Of a DNA stretch of 7,519 bases, positions 1-7,519 are shown in pieces. Under the pieces are notes generated by a model. It was not told the DNA's origin and did no database searches. It was given only the letters and a program-made list of their open reading frames with translations. A program made the translations under genes and the position numbers. The stretch is from Pseudomonadota bacterium (lineage in GTDB: Bacteria; Pseudomonadota; Gammaproteobacteria; Burkholderiales; Burkholderiaceae), in contig JAKORH010000224.1 of NCBI GenBank assembly GCA_029777935.1, positions 1 to 7,519 of the forward strand. The letters run 5' to 3'. Position 1 is the first letter of the stretch, and each line of letters begins with the position of its first letter.

Positions 1-23
1 CCACCGCGGCACGCCCGACGACA

Positions 24-509
24 ATGACGTCCGTCCACGACTTCAGCGCCACCACCATCGACGGCAAGCCGCACAATCTGTCCGACTACAAGGGCAAGGT
101 GCTGCTGGTCGTGAACGTCGCCAGCCAGTGCGGGTTCACGCCGCAGTACAAGGGGCTCGAGGCGCTGTACGAGAAGTACAAGGATCGCGGCTTTGCCGTG
201 CTTGGGTTCCCGTGCAACCAGTTCGGCGCGCAGGAGCCGGGCACCGAAACCGAGATCGCCGCGTTCTGCGAGAAGAACTTCGGCATCACCTTTCCGCTGT
301 TCGCCAAGATCGACGTCAACGGCGCCCGCGCGCATCCGCTCTACAGGCACCTGACCGCGGCGGCGCCCGGCGTGCTCGGCACCGAGTCGATCAAGTGGAA
401 CTTCACCAAGTTCCTGGTCGACCGCAGCGGCAAGGTGCTGAAGCGCTGCGCGCCGAACACGGCGCCGGCAGCGCTGGAGAAGGACATCGAGAGGGCGCTC
501 GCCGCCTGA
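24..509 (+). CDS. Cysteine-type glutathione peroxidase (BtuE/Gpx-like thiol peroxidase)
   Basis: This 161-residue protein is a complete member of the glutathione peroxidase family, which reduces hydrogen peroxide and organic hydroperoxides. Bacterial cysteine forms usually take electrons from thioredoxin rather than glutathione. The catalytic tetrad is visible: Cys36 in NVASQCGFTPQY, Gln70, and Trp125-Asn126 in WNFTKFL. Cys64 lies in the FPCNQFG signature, and Cys82 (FCEKNFG) sits where the resolving cysteine of two-cysteine forms is found. There is no signal peptide, so it should be cytoplasmic. The ATG at 24 gives the usual family N-terminus (DFSATTIDGK), although only 23 bases precede it here and no clear ribosome binding site is seen. 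Its stop codon abuts the stop of the convergent methyltransferase gene. Family is certain; the electron donor and exact symbol (btuE, gpx) are inferred. Confidence 0.96.
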   Translation: MTSVHDFSATTIDGKPHNLSDYKGKVLLVVNVASQCGFTPQYKGLEALYEKYKDRGFAVLGFPCNQFGAQEPGTETEIAAFCEKNFGITFPLFAKIDVNGARAHPLYRHLTAAAPGVLGTESIKWNFTKFLVDRSGKVLKRCAPNTAPAALEKDIERALAA

Positions 510-1691
510 TCACCGTACCGCGCGCGGCCGATAGCTGCCGGCGACGATCTCGAAGCGGAAGAAGCGGCATTCGAGCGGGCCGTTGTAGAGCACCGTCCTG
601 CGCGTCTCCGCCAGATGCATCTGGTGCGGCAGCGCGCGGTCGGCGGTCAGGAACCACGCTTCCCAGCCGGCGAACGACTGCTTCAGCCGGTCGCCGACGT
701 CGGCCATCATCTTCGCCACCGGCGCGGACTTCGGCTGGCTCTGCTCGCCGTACGGCGGGTTGCTGATGATCATCCCGTGCGAGCCGATCGGCTCGGCGGT
801 GCGCGCATCGCGTGCGGCGAACGCGAGGCGGCCGTCGGCGAGCCATGCCTTCATCCCCGCAAGTTCGGCGTTCGCCGCTGCCTGTGCGATCACGCGCGTG
901 GAAATGTCGGAGCCGGCGATGCGCGCGGACGCGAGCTCGTCGATCCGCGTGCGCGCCTCCTCGATCAGCGCTTGCCACGCCCGGCGTTCGAATCCGTGCA
1001 GCTTCTCGAACGCGAATGCGCGGGCCAGCCCTGGAGCGCGCCCCGAGGCGATCAGCGCGGCCTCGATCGCGATCGTGCCGCTGCCGCAGAACGGATCGAG
1101 CAGCGGCCGCTCGCGCGTCCAGCCCGCGAGCCGCAGCAGGCCCGCGGCGAGATTCTCCTTCAGCGGCGCTTCGCCCTTGTCGGCGCGCCAACCGCGCTTG
1201 AACAGCGGTTCGCCCGACAGGTCCAGATACAGCGTCGCGTGCGTCGCGTCGAGGTGCGCGAACACGCGCACGTCGGGACGCGCGCGGTCGATCGACGGCC
1301 GTGCGCCGGTCCTTTCCCGCAGCCGGTCGACGATCGCGTCCTTGATCCGCAGCGTCGCGAATTCGAGGCTGCGCAGCGGCGAACGCGTCGCGGTCAGGTC
1401 CACGCGCAGCGTGCGGCGCGCGTCGAAGTGCGCCTCCCACCGCACCGCGTGTGCGGCAGCGTACAGATCGTCCTCATTCGCATAGCCGCGGCTGCCGACC
1501 TGCCACAGCACGCGGCTGGCGATGCGCGAGTGCAGGTTGGCCGCGTACGCCGTGGCAAGCGCGCCGGTGAACAACGCGCCGCCGGGCTCGGCTCGCACCT
1601 CGCGTGCGCCGAGCGCGTCCAGTTCGTCGGCGAGCAGCGCTTCGAGCCCGCGCGGGCAGATCGCGAAGAAGAGGTCGGTCGCTGCGGGCAT
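510..1691 (-). CDS. rlmL: THUMP-domain 23S rRNA guanine-N2 methyltransferase (RlmL N-terminal-half type)
   Basis: This 393-residue, SAM-dependent RNA methyltransferase matches the first half of E. coli RlmL, which makes m2G2445 in 23S rRNA. The N-terminus (LFFAICPRGLEALLADEL) is typical. A THUMP RNA-binding region spans roughly residues 45-160, followed by a Rossmann methyltransferase domain. The domain shows motif I DPFCGSGTIAIEA (199-211), an acidic motif GSD (260-262) and the catalytic NPPYGE motif (311-316) of amino-group methyltransferases. E. coli RlmL is about 700 residues and carries a second domain (RlmK, m7G2069). That domain is absent here, as is common for betaproteobacterial homologues. 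The ATG at 1691 lies 9 bases after the glycosyltransferase stop, so the two genes are probably co-transcribed; only a weak ribosome binding site is visible. Exact target base is inferred from family. Confidence 0.9.
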   Translation of the reverse strand: MPAATDLFFAICPRGLEALLADELDALGAREVRAEPGGALFTGALATAYAANLHSRIASRVLWQVGSRGYANEDDLYAAAHAVRWEAHFDARRTLRVDLTATRSPLRSLEFATLRIKDAIVDRLRERTGARPSIDRARPDVRVFAHLDATHATLYLDLSGEPLFKRGWRADKGEAPLKENLAAGLLRLAGWTRERPLLDPFCGSGTIAIEAALIASGRAPGLARAFAFEKLHGFERRAWQALIEEARTRIDELASARIAGSDISTRVIAQAAANAELAGMKAWLADGRLAFAARDARTAEPIGSHGMIISNPPYGEQSQPKSAPVAKMMADVGDRLKQSFAGWEAWFLTADRALPHQMHLAETRRTVLYNGPLECRFFRFEIVAGSYRPRAVR

Positions 1692-1700
1692 GCGCGGGTC

Positions 1701-3140
1701 TCAGCGCTTGCGCAGCAGAACGTAACGGCTGGTGCCGGCCACTTCCACGGTCGCGCTCGCCAGCGCCGGCGTCATGTCGCGGCGATCGATCAGGATGAAC
1801 ACCTCGCCCGGACGCTCGAGCGCCGCCAGCGCCTGCTCGAGCGTGGCGCGCTGGTAAGTGGCGCGCGTGTAGAACTTGGTCGAGTGCGGTGGCGTGCCGA
1901 CCACGAGCAGCGGTGTGGCGGGATTCGATTCGGTGCGCGCCTTGGCCTCGACCAGCACGCGCGTCGAGTGATCGTCCCACACGCGCGGGATCACGAACAG
2001 AAAGAGGACAAAGTAGCCGGCGGTGGCGACAATACCGGTGATGAGCGCCCAGCGCGCGGCGCGGCCGGCGTGGTGTTCGAGCCGGCGCGTGCAGCCGCGC
2101 GCGATCGCCAGCGCCAGCGCCGGCATGGCCGGCAGCACGTAGGCCCAGACGACATTGCGCGCGAGCGTGAAGAAGATCGGCGTGGCGAGCGCCCACGCGA
2201 GCAGGTAGCGGTCGAACGAGGTCGCGCGCGGCAGCGCCGCGCGCGCGCGCCGGCGCGACCAGGCAAGCCCGCCGAGCACCGGCAACCAGGTCAGCACCGC
2301 CGTCGCGTAGTAGTACCAGATAGTGCCGATCGGTTCGATGTGCGCATTGCCATAGCGGTCGCCGGACCAGCCCGGCACCAGGAAGCGCTTGATGTGTTCG
2401 CCGACGATGAAGTAGTCGAGAAAGCCGGGCGTGCGGAGCTCGGCCGCCGCGTACCACGGCGCGGCGATCGCGAGCATCAGCAGCGTGCCGCCGAGCCACG
2501 GCAGCCGTGACCACAGACGCTTCAGGTTCTCGCCGCGATCCGGTTCGATCAGCCAGAAGAGCCCGATACTCGCCGCGGCCAGCACCACGCCGACCGGCCC
2601 CTTGGCGAGCAGCGCCAGTCCGAGCGCGGCGAACAACGCGTAACCCGCCGGCGCCGATCGCTGCGTCCACGCGAACCAGAATGCCGCCATCGCCGCCGTT
2701 GTCGTCGCGGTCAGCGCCATGTCGGTCATCACGGCACCCGCGGCGAGAAAGCCGAGCGGCATCGTCGAAAACGCCAGCAGCGCGATCCACGCCTCGAGCC
2801 TCGAGTGTCCGGGCTCGGCGCGGCGGGCGAGGAACCACAGCAGCGCCAGCGTCGCGAACGCGAACAGCACCGAGGGCAGGCGCGCCGCGAACTCGTCGAC
2901 GCCGAGCAGCTTGATCGACGCCGCCGCCGCCCAGAACGACAGCGGCGGCTTGGCCCAGAACGGCACACCGGGATCGTTCTGCGGCGTGATCCAGTCGCCG
3001 GTCAGCGCCATCAGCCGGGCAATTTCGCCGTAGCGCGCCTCGGTGGTGTCGCCGAGCGGATACAGGCCGAGCGACGCGATGCGGACCGCCGCGAGCGCCA
3101 GCAGCAGGGCCACCAGCACCCGGCTTGTCAGCAGCTTCAT
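1701..3140 (-). CDS. ArnT/PMT-like integral membrane glycosyltransferase (polyprenyl-phosphate-sugar dependent)
   Basis: This 479-residue protein has about 11-13 hydrophobic segments, the first at residues 8-26, and a soluble C-terminal part from about residue 395. It looks like a GT-C enzyme of the ArnT/PMT (GT39/GT83) superfamily, which transfers a sugar from a lipid-phosphate donor to lipid A, a glycan or a protein on the periplasmic side. The first large loop has the family pattern GDTTEARYGEIARLM (30-44) then GDWITPQN (48-55) and FWAKPPLSFW (61-70), where an acidic residue (Asp31 or Glu34) would be catalytic. A second signature is LLAKGPVG (177-184), and FFTLARNVVWAYVLPAMPAL (322-341) corresponds to the ArnT loop-helix near the lipid site. 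The ATG at 3140 starts directly before the charged n-region MKLLTSR. A TTG at 3185 would add 15 unlikely residues. Donor and acceptor sugars cannot be read from sequence. It precedes rlmL by 9 bases. Confidence 0.88.
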   Translation of the reverse strand: MKLLTSRVLVALLLALAAVRIASLGLYPLGDTTEARYGEIARLMALTGDWITPQNDPGVPFWAKPPLSFWAAAASIKLLGVDEFAARLPSVLFAFATLALLWFLARRAEPGHSRLEAWIALLAFSTMPLGFLAAGAVMTDMALTATTTAAMAAFWFAWTQRSAPAGYALFAALGLALLAKGPVGVVLAAASIGLFWLIEPDRGENLKRLWSRLPWLGGTLLMLAIAAPWYAAAELRTPGFLDYFIVGEHIKRFLVPGWSGDRYGNAHIEPIGTIWYYYATAVLTWLPVLGGLAWSRRRARAALPRATSFDRYLLAWALATPIFFTLARNVVWAYVLPAMPALALAIARGCTRRLEHHAGRAARWALITGIVATAGYFVLFLFVIPRVWDDHSTRVLVEAKARTESNPATPLLVVGTPPHSTKFYTRATYQRATLEQALAALERPGEVFILIDRRDMTPALASATVEVAGTSRYVLLRKR

Positions 3141-3204
3141 CCGGCCACTTGGTTGGCGATGACGCTCAGCGGCGGCAAGCGGCAAGACTGTGTGCTACTC
3201 GATC

Positions 3205-3278
3205 GTCGTCCCCGCGAAAGCGGGGACTCAGTGTCTTGCGCGACAGAGCCACTGGATTCCCGCGTGCGCGGGAATGAC
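3205..3278. repeat. Inverted pair of 29-base REP-like hairpins (REPIN-like, dRS3-like core)
   Basis: Two 29-base units, 3205-3233 and 3250-3278, face each other around a 16-base spacer (3234-3249). Read in the same orientation they match at 22 of 29 positions. Each unit contains a perfect 6-8-6 palindrome: GTCCCC-N8-GGGGAC at 3208-3227 and ATTCCC-N8-GGGAAT at 3256-3275. The second fits the published Neisseria dRS3 consensus. The differences fall in compensating pairs within stems, as expected of elements kept as hairpins. The element fills the middle of the 174-base gap (3141-3314) between the proA stop and the glycosyltransferase start; nothing else in that gap is recognisable as a gene. It could slow or end transcription from proA, but no T-run follows, so it is not a classic intrinsic terminator. 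Similar 'ATTCCCGCG' repeats are scattered in many proteobacterial genomes. Confidence 0.85.
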
Positions 3279-3314
3279 TTCCGGCCGCTGAAGTTCATCG
3301 CCAATCAGGTCCCG

Positions 3315-4607
3315 CTAAGTGCGGATCTCGCCATGCCCGAAGACGACGTACTTCTGCGAGGTCAGCCCTTCGAGGCCGACCGGTCCGCGCGCGTGCAGCT
3401 TGTCGTTGGAAATGCCGATCTCGGCGCCGAGCCCGTACTCGAAGCCGTCGGCGAAGCGGGTCGACGCGTTGATCATGACCGACGCCGAGTCGACTTCGCG
3501 CAGGAAGCGCATCGCAGCGGTGTGGTCCGCGGTCACGATGGCGTCGGTGTGGTGGCTCGACCAGGTGTTGATGTGATCGATCGCCGCGTCCACGCCTTCG
3601 ACGATGCGGATCGCGAGGATCGGCGCCAGGTACTCGGTGCGCCAATCTTCCTCGGTCGCCGCGGCGCACGTGATGCCGGCCGCCTGCAGCAGCGCGCGCG
3701 TGCGCTCGCAGCCGCGCAGCTCCACCTCCTTGCCCGCGTAGACGCGCGCCAGCGGCGGCAGTACTCGCGGCGCGATCGCCGCCGCGACCAGCAGCGTCTC
3801 CATCGTGTTGCAGGTGCCGTAGCGCTGTGTCTTGGCGTTGTCGGCGATGCGGATCGCGGTGTCGATCGGCGCGCTGTCGTCGATGTAGACGTGGCAGACG
3901 CCGTCGAGGTGCTTGATCATCGGCACCTTGGCTTCGCGCATCAGCCGCTCGATCAGCGAGCGGCCGCCGCGCGGCACGATGATGTCGACGTACTCGGGCA
4001 TCGTGACGAGCAGGCCGACCGCGGCGCGGTCGGTGGTGGCGACAAGCTGCACGCCATCCTCCGGCAGGCCGCTTGCGCGCAGCGCGGCGGCGATCATCCC
4101 GGCCAGCAGGCGGTTGCATTCGATCGCTTCCGAGCCACCGCGCAGGATTGCCGCGTTGCCGCTCTTGATGGTCAGGCCGGCAGCGTCGATGGTGACGTTC
4201 GGGCGGCTCTCGTAGATGATGCCGATCACGCCGAGCGGCACGCGCATGCGGCCGACGTGGATGCCCGACGGCATCGGTCGCACGTCGCTGATCGTTCCAA
4301 TCGGATCGGGAAGCTGAACGATCTGCTCCAGCCCGGCCGCCATCTGCTCGATGTACGCATCGCTCAGCAGCAGCCGGTCGAGCAGCGCCGCTTCGAGACC
4401 GGCAGCGCGCGCGCGCTCGACGTCGCGCTGGTTGGCCGCGCGCACGTCGGCATGGCGTGCGCGGATCGACGCCGCCAGCGTCAGCAACGCGGCGTTCTTG
4501 ATCGCCGTCGCGGCCTTCGCCATCGCGGACGACGCGCGGCGCGCGCGGCTGCCGACGTCCTTCATGTAGGACGCCAGATCCGTGCGCAATTCCTGCGGTG
4601 CGTTCAT
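3315..4607 (-). CDS. proA: Gamma-glutamyl phosphate reductase
   Basis: ProA reduces gamma-glutamyl phosphate to glutamate-5-semialdehyde with NADPH, the second step of proline synthesis from glutamate; it acts in the cytoplasm with the kinase ProB. The 430-residue length is typical. It is an aldehyde-dehydrogenase-fold enzyme with the catalytic cysteine at Cys266 in [13 protein letters not shown]. Other family blocks are [16 protein letters not shown] (124-139), [11 protein letters not shown] (155-165), [10 protein letters not shown] (210-219), [10 protein letters not shown] (350-359) and the C-terminal [20 protein letters not shown] (381-400) with [13 protein letters not shown] (405-417). 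Its ATG at 4607 overlaps the holA stop as ATGA, and a GGAAGG sequence lies immediately before it, so translation is probably coupled to holA. It is last in the leuS-lptE-holA-proA run and ends with TAG. Position next to holA is common in betaproteobacteria. Confidence 0.97.
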   Translation of the reverse strand: MNAPQELRTDLASYMKDVGSRARRASSAMAKAATAIKNAALLTLAASIRARHADVRAANQRDVERARAAGLEAALLDRLLLSDAYIEQMAAGLEQIVQLPDPIGTISDVRPMPSGIHVGRMRVPLGVIGIIYESRPNVTIDAAGLTIKSGNAAILRGGSEAIECNRLLAGMIAAALRASGLPEDGVQLVATTDRAAVGLLVTMPEYVDIIVPRGGRSLIERLMREAKVPMIKHLDGVCHVYIDDSAPIDTAIRIADNAKTQRYGTCNTMETLLVAAAIAPRVLPPLARVYAGKEVELRGCERTRALLQAAGITCAAATEEDWRTEYLAPILAIRIVEGVDAAIDHINTWSSHHTDAIVTADHTAAMRFLREVDSASVMINASTRFADGFEYGLGAEIGISNDKLHARGPVGLEGLTSQKYVVFGHGEIRT

Positions 4608-5638
4608 CCTTCCGTCGCCAGCGCGAGCGCGATGTCGCTCAATTCTAGCCACGGGTCCGAATCGCGCCGCTCGACCCGCAGGCCCTTGATCAGCCGGTCG
4701 ATGTCGGCGCAGCGCGCCAGCAGCGCCGACAGCTTCGCCAGCGTCAGCCGCGTCAGCACTCTCGGCAGCAGCTTCTCGCGCGGCCCCCAGATGCGCAGTT
4801 CGCGCGCGATCGTGCCGGCCGGCTTGCCGCCGTCGACTGCGGATCTGGCCTTCAGCAGCGTGCGGATCTCCTCGCTGACCGCCCACAAGACCAGCGGCAG
4901 CGCCTCGCCCTCGGCGCGCAGGCCTTCGAGCATGCGCACCGCGCGTACGGGGTCGCCGGCGTACAGCGCGGCCGGCAGCGCGAACACGTCGTAGCGCGCG
5001 ACGTTCAGCACCGACTCCGTCAACTGCTCGAGCGTCACCTCGCCCGGCGGGAAGAGCAGCGCCAGCTTGGCGATTTCCTGCTGCGCGGCAAGCAGGTTGC
5101 CCTCGACGCGATCGGCGAGGAACTCGAGCGCGGGGCGCGCCGCCCGCTGCTGCTGGCGCGCCAGCCGCTGCCCGATCCATGCCGGCAGCTCCGCGCGCTC
5201 GACCCTGGCGATGTCGATCCACACGCCGGCGTGCTCGAGCGCGCCGGCCCACGCCGATTCGCGCGTGGTTCGGTCCAGTCGCGGCAACGACACGATCGTC
5301 AGCGTGTCGTCGCCCGCGCCGGCCGCGTGCGTGCGCAGCGCCTCGGCGCCGGTCTTGCCCGGCTTGCCCGACGGCAGCCGGATCTCGATGATCTTCTTCT
5401 CCGCGAACAGCGACAGCCCGCTCGAGGCCCCGGTCAGCAGCGACCAGTCGAAGCGCCCGTCGGCGTGCAGCACCTCGCGCTCGGTGAAGCTCGCGGCGCG
5501 CGCCGCCACGCGGATCGCGTCGGCCGCCTCGATCGCGAGCAGCGCCTCGTCGCCGGCGAGCGTGTAGACGCGAGCGAGCTTGCCTGCATGCGCGGCGCGC
5601 TCCAGATGGCCGGCGAGCGCCTCGGGCTTCAGGATCAT
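4604..5638 (-). CDS. holA: DNA polymerase III delta subunit
   Basis: The delta subunit is the clamp-loader 'wrench' that opens the beta sliding clamp when it joins gamma/tau and delta-prime. The 344-residue length matches the family. The AAA+-like N-terminal domain lacks a Walker ATP site, as expected. Recognisable blocks are [10 protein letters not shown] (25-34), the hallmark [20 protein letters not shown] (76-95), [17 protein letters not shown] (179-195) and [13 protein letters not shown] (209-221) leading into the all-helical C-terminal domain, with [14 protein letters not shown] (306-319) near the end. The clamp-binding element is expected around residues 70-80. The ATG at 5638 overlaps the lptE stop as ATGA, with an AAGGG ribosome binding site (5648-5652) 9 bases upstream. 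The order lptE-holA is conserved across beta- and gammaproteobacteria, which supports both calls. Confidence 0.96.
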   Translation of the reverse strand: MILKPEALAGHLERAAHAGKLARVYTLAGDEALLAIEAADAIRVAARAASFTEREVLHADGRFDWSLLTGASSGLSLFAEKKIIEIRLPSGKPGKTGAEALRTHAAGAGDDTLTIVSLPRLDRTTRESAWAGALEHAGVWIDIARVERAELPAWIGQRLARQQQRAARPALEFLADRVEGNLLAAQQEIAKLALLFPPGEVTLEQLTESVLNVARYDVFALPAALYAGDPVRAVRMLEGLRAEGEALPLVLWAVSEEIRTLLKARSAVDGGKPAGTIARELRIWGPREKLLPRVLTRLTLAKLSALLARCADIDRLIKGLRVERRDSDPWLELSDIALALATEG

Positions 5639-6156
5639 CCGCGCGCGCCCTTGACGGCTGCCAGCCGGCGCAGAATCTGCTGCACGAGATCGGTCTGCAT
5701 GTCGCGGTAGAGCAGGGCGGTTTCGGCCTCGAAGGCCAGCGCCTGCGCATCGTCGAATGCCACGTCGCGCTGCACGGTCACCTGGGTCGCCGGCAGGAAT
5801 TCGTTGCCCTTGGGGTCGCGCAGCTTGAACGTCAGCCGCTGCCGCAGCGTGAACTCGCGCGCGCGCCCCTGCGCGTTGACCGATAGCACGTCGCGCTCGC
5901 GGCCTTCGCCGAGCACATCGAGGATCGCCTGCGCGTCCTTCGCGCTGTCGACCACCCGGGTATTCGTGCCGGCACGGATGTTGCGCGCCAGCTCCGAGCC
6001 AAGCGGCGAGTTGGGTGGGAAGCCGAGGTAGATCGTGTCGAACGGCAGCGTCTGCGCGCCGCGCAGATGGAATCCGCAGGATGACAACGACAGAGCGAAA
6101 AGCGTCATCAACCACAGAGGCACGGAGATCGCAGAGAACTGCAAATGCTTCTTCAT
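5635..6156 (-). CDS. lptE: LPS-assembly lipoprotein LptE
   Basis: LptE (RlpB) is the outer-membrane lipoprotein that plugs the LptD barrel and helps insert lipopolysaccharide in the outer leaflet. The 173-residue protein has a lipoprotein signal: n-region MKKH, hydrophobic core about residues 12-24, and lipobox LSSC with lipidated Cys27. It is followed by the family signature CGFHLRG (27-33), then an alternating beta-strand domain ([21 protein letters not shown]) and a C-terminal helix ([14 protein letters not shown]). The start is unusual: the ATG at 6156, its GAGAGG ribosome binding site and codons 1-15 lie inside a dispersed repeat (6111-6186). An in-frame ATG at codon 17 would leave only ten residues before the cysteine and no positive charge, so the upstream ATG is preferred. 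It sits 43 bases after leuS and overlaps holA by 4 bases. Confidence 0.94.
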   Translation of the reverse strand: MKKHLQFSAISVPLWLMTLFALSLSSCGFHLRGAQTLPFDTIYLGFPPNSPLGSELARNIRAGTNTRVVDSAKDAQAILDVLGEGRERDVLSVNAQGRAREFTLRQRLTFKLRDPKGNEFLPATQVTVQRDVAFDDAQALAFEAETALLYRDMQTDLVQQILRRLAAVKGARG

Positions 6157-6186
6157 GGCCTCTCTGTGCCTCTGTGTCTCTGTGGT
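6111..6186. repeat. 'CCACAGAG'-type dispersed inverted repeat spanning the leuS-lptE junction
   Basis: The left arm (about 6111-6137) begins ACCACAGAGGCACGGAG, and the right arm (about 6160-6186), read on the opposite strand, begins ACCACAGAGACACAGAG. The first 17 positions match at 15, and the match continues after a one-base offset. The loop is about 22 bases. I recognise this as one of the 'CCACAGAGNCACAGAG' repeats scattered through many bacterial genomes, which read FTTETQRHRE in one frame and SVPLW in another; both strings are present here. I cannot give it a family name. It covers the 43-base leuS-lptE gap and enters lptE through codons 1-15, carrying the lptE start codon in the loop. 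On the mRNA the arms could form a hairpin with the ribosome binding site in the stem. Confidence 0.85.
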
Positions 6187-6199
6187 GAAACGGATCTTC

Positions 6200-7519
<1,320 letters not shown>

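Noticed and set aside
510..1691. Truncated RlmL lacking the RlmK domain as a novelty
   Set aside because: Single-domain THUMP-methyltransferases of about 390 residues are common outside the gammaproteobacteria, and both ends look natural.
2221..2259. Alternating CG tract and flanking inverted repeat (possible Z-DNA or hairpin)
   Set aside because: It lies inside the glycosyltransferase gene and encodes an Arg/Ala-rich loop; GC-rich codon choice explains it.
615..2510. Long plus-strand open frame (631 codons) opposite the methyltransferase and glycosyltransferase genes
   Set aside because: The translation is low-complexity Arg/Ala/Gly-rich sequence typical of antisense frames in GC-rich DNA, while the minus strand encodes well-recognised families.
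3141..3185. Upstream TTG start for the glycosyltransferase, adding 15 residues
   Set aside because: No ribosome binding site precedes it and the added residues are polar, placing unlikely sequence before a good n-region that starts at the ATG at 3140.
2805..4994. Plus-strand open frame of 729 codons opposite proA
   Set aside because: Composition is Asp/Arg/Ala/Val-rich with no recognisable domain; it mirrors proA and parts of its neighbours and even runs through the repeat, as expected for a shadow.

Overview
The window is a GC-rich, gene-dense piece of what looks like a betaproteobacterial chromosome. The support is the gene order leuS-lptE-holA-proA, the short THUMP-methyltransferase that lacks the second (RlmK) half found in gammaproteobacterial RlmL, and the protein sequences themselves. 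No species can be named from the sequence alone. Nearly all of it is housekeeping sequence. I found no phage, plasmid, CRISPR, toxin-antitoxin or defence genes, and no rRNA or tRNA.

Layout from left to right. A plus-strand cysteine glutathione peroxidase (24-509) ends exactly where a minus-strand 23S rRNA guanine-N2 methyltransferase (510-1691) ends, with no bases between them. Upstream of the methyltransferase on the minus strand, 9 bases away, is an ArnT/PMT-like membrane glycosyltransferase (1701-3140). A 174-base gap (3141-3314) follows. It holds a two-hairpin inverted-pair repeat resembling REP doublets and the Neisseria dRS3 motif. Then comes a compact minus-strand operon, read right to left: leuS (cut by the window edge), lptE, holA, proA. 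The lptE/holA and holA/proA junctions are both 4-base ATGA overlaps, so translation of the three downstream genes is probably coupled. The operon joins unrelated core tasks: leucine tRNA charging, LPS delivery to the outer membrane, clamp loading at the replication fork, and proline synthesis.

Two places deserve a second look. First, the leuS-lptE junction is occupied by a 'CCACAGAG'-type dispersed inverted repeat. The lptE ribosome binding site, start codon and first 15-16 codons, including the charged start of the lipoprotein signal peptide, lie inside it. Second, leuS has three in-frame nonsense codons (TAG, TAA, TAG) within 63 bases, in a highly conserved part of the catalytic core, while the frame stays open and conserved on both sides. 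LeuRS is essential, so this is either a sequence error, a recently broken copy or, much less likely, a split enzyme.
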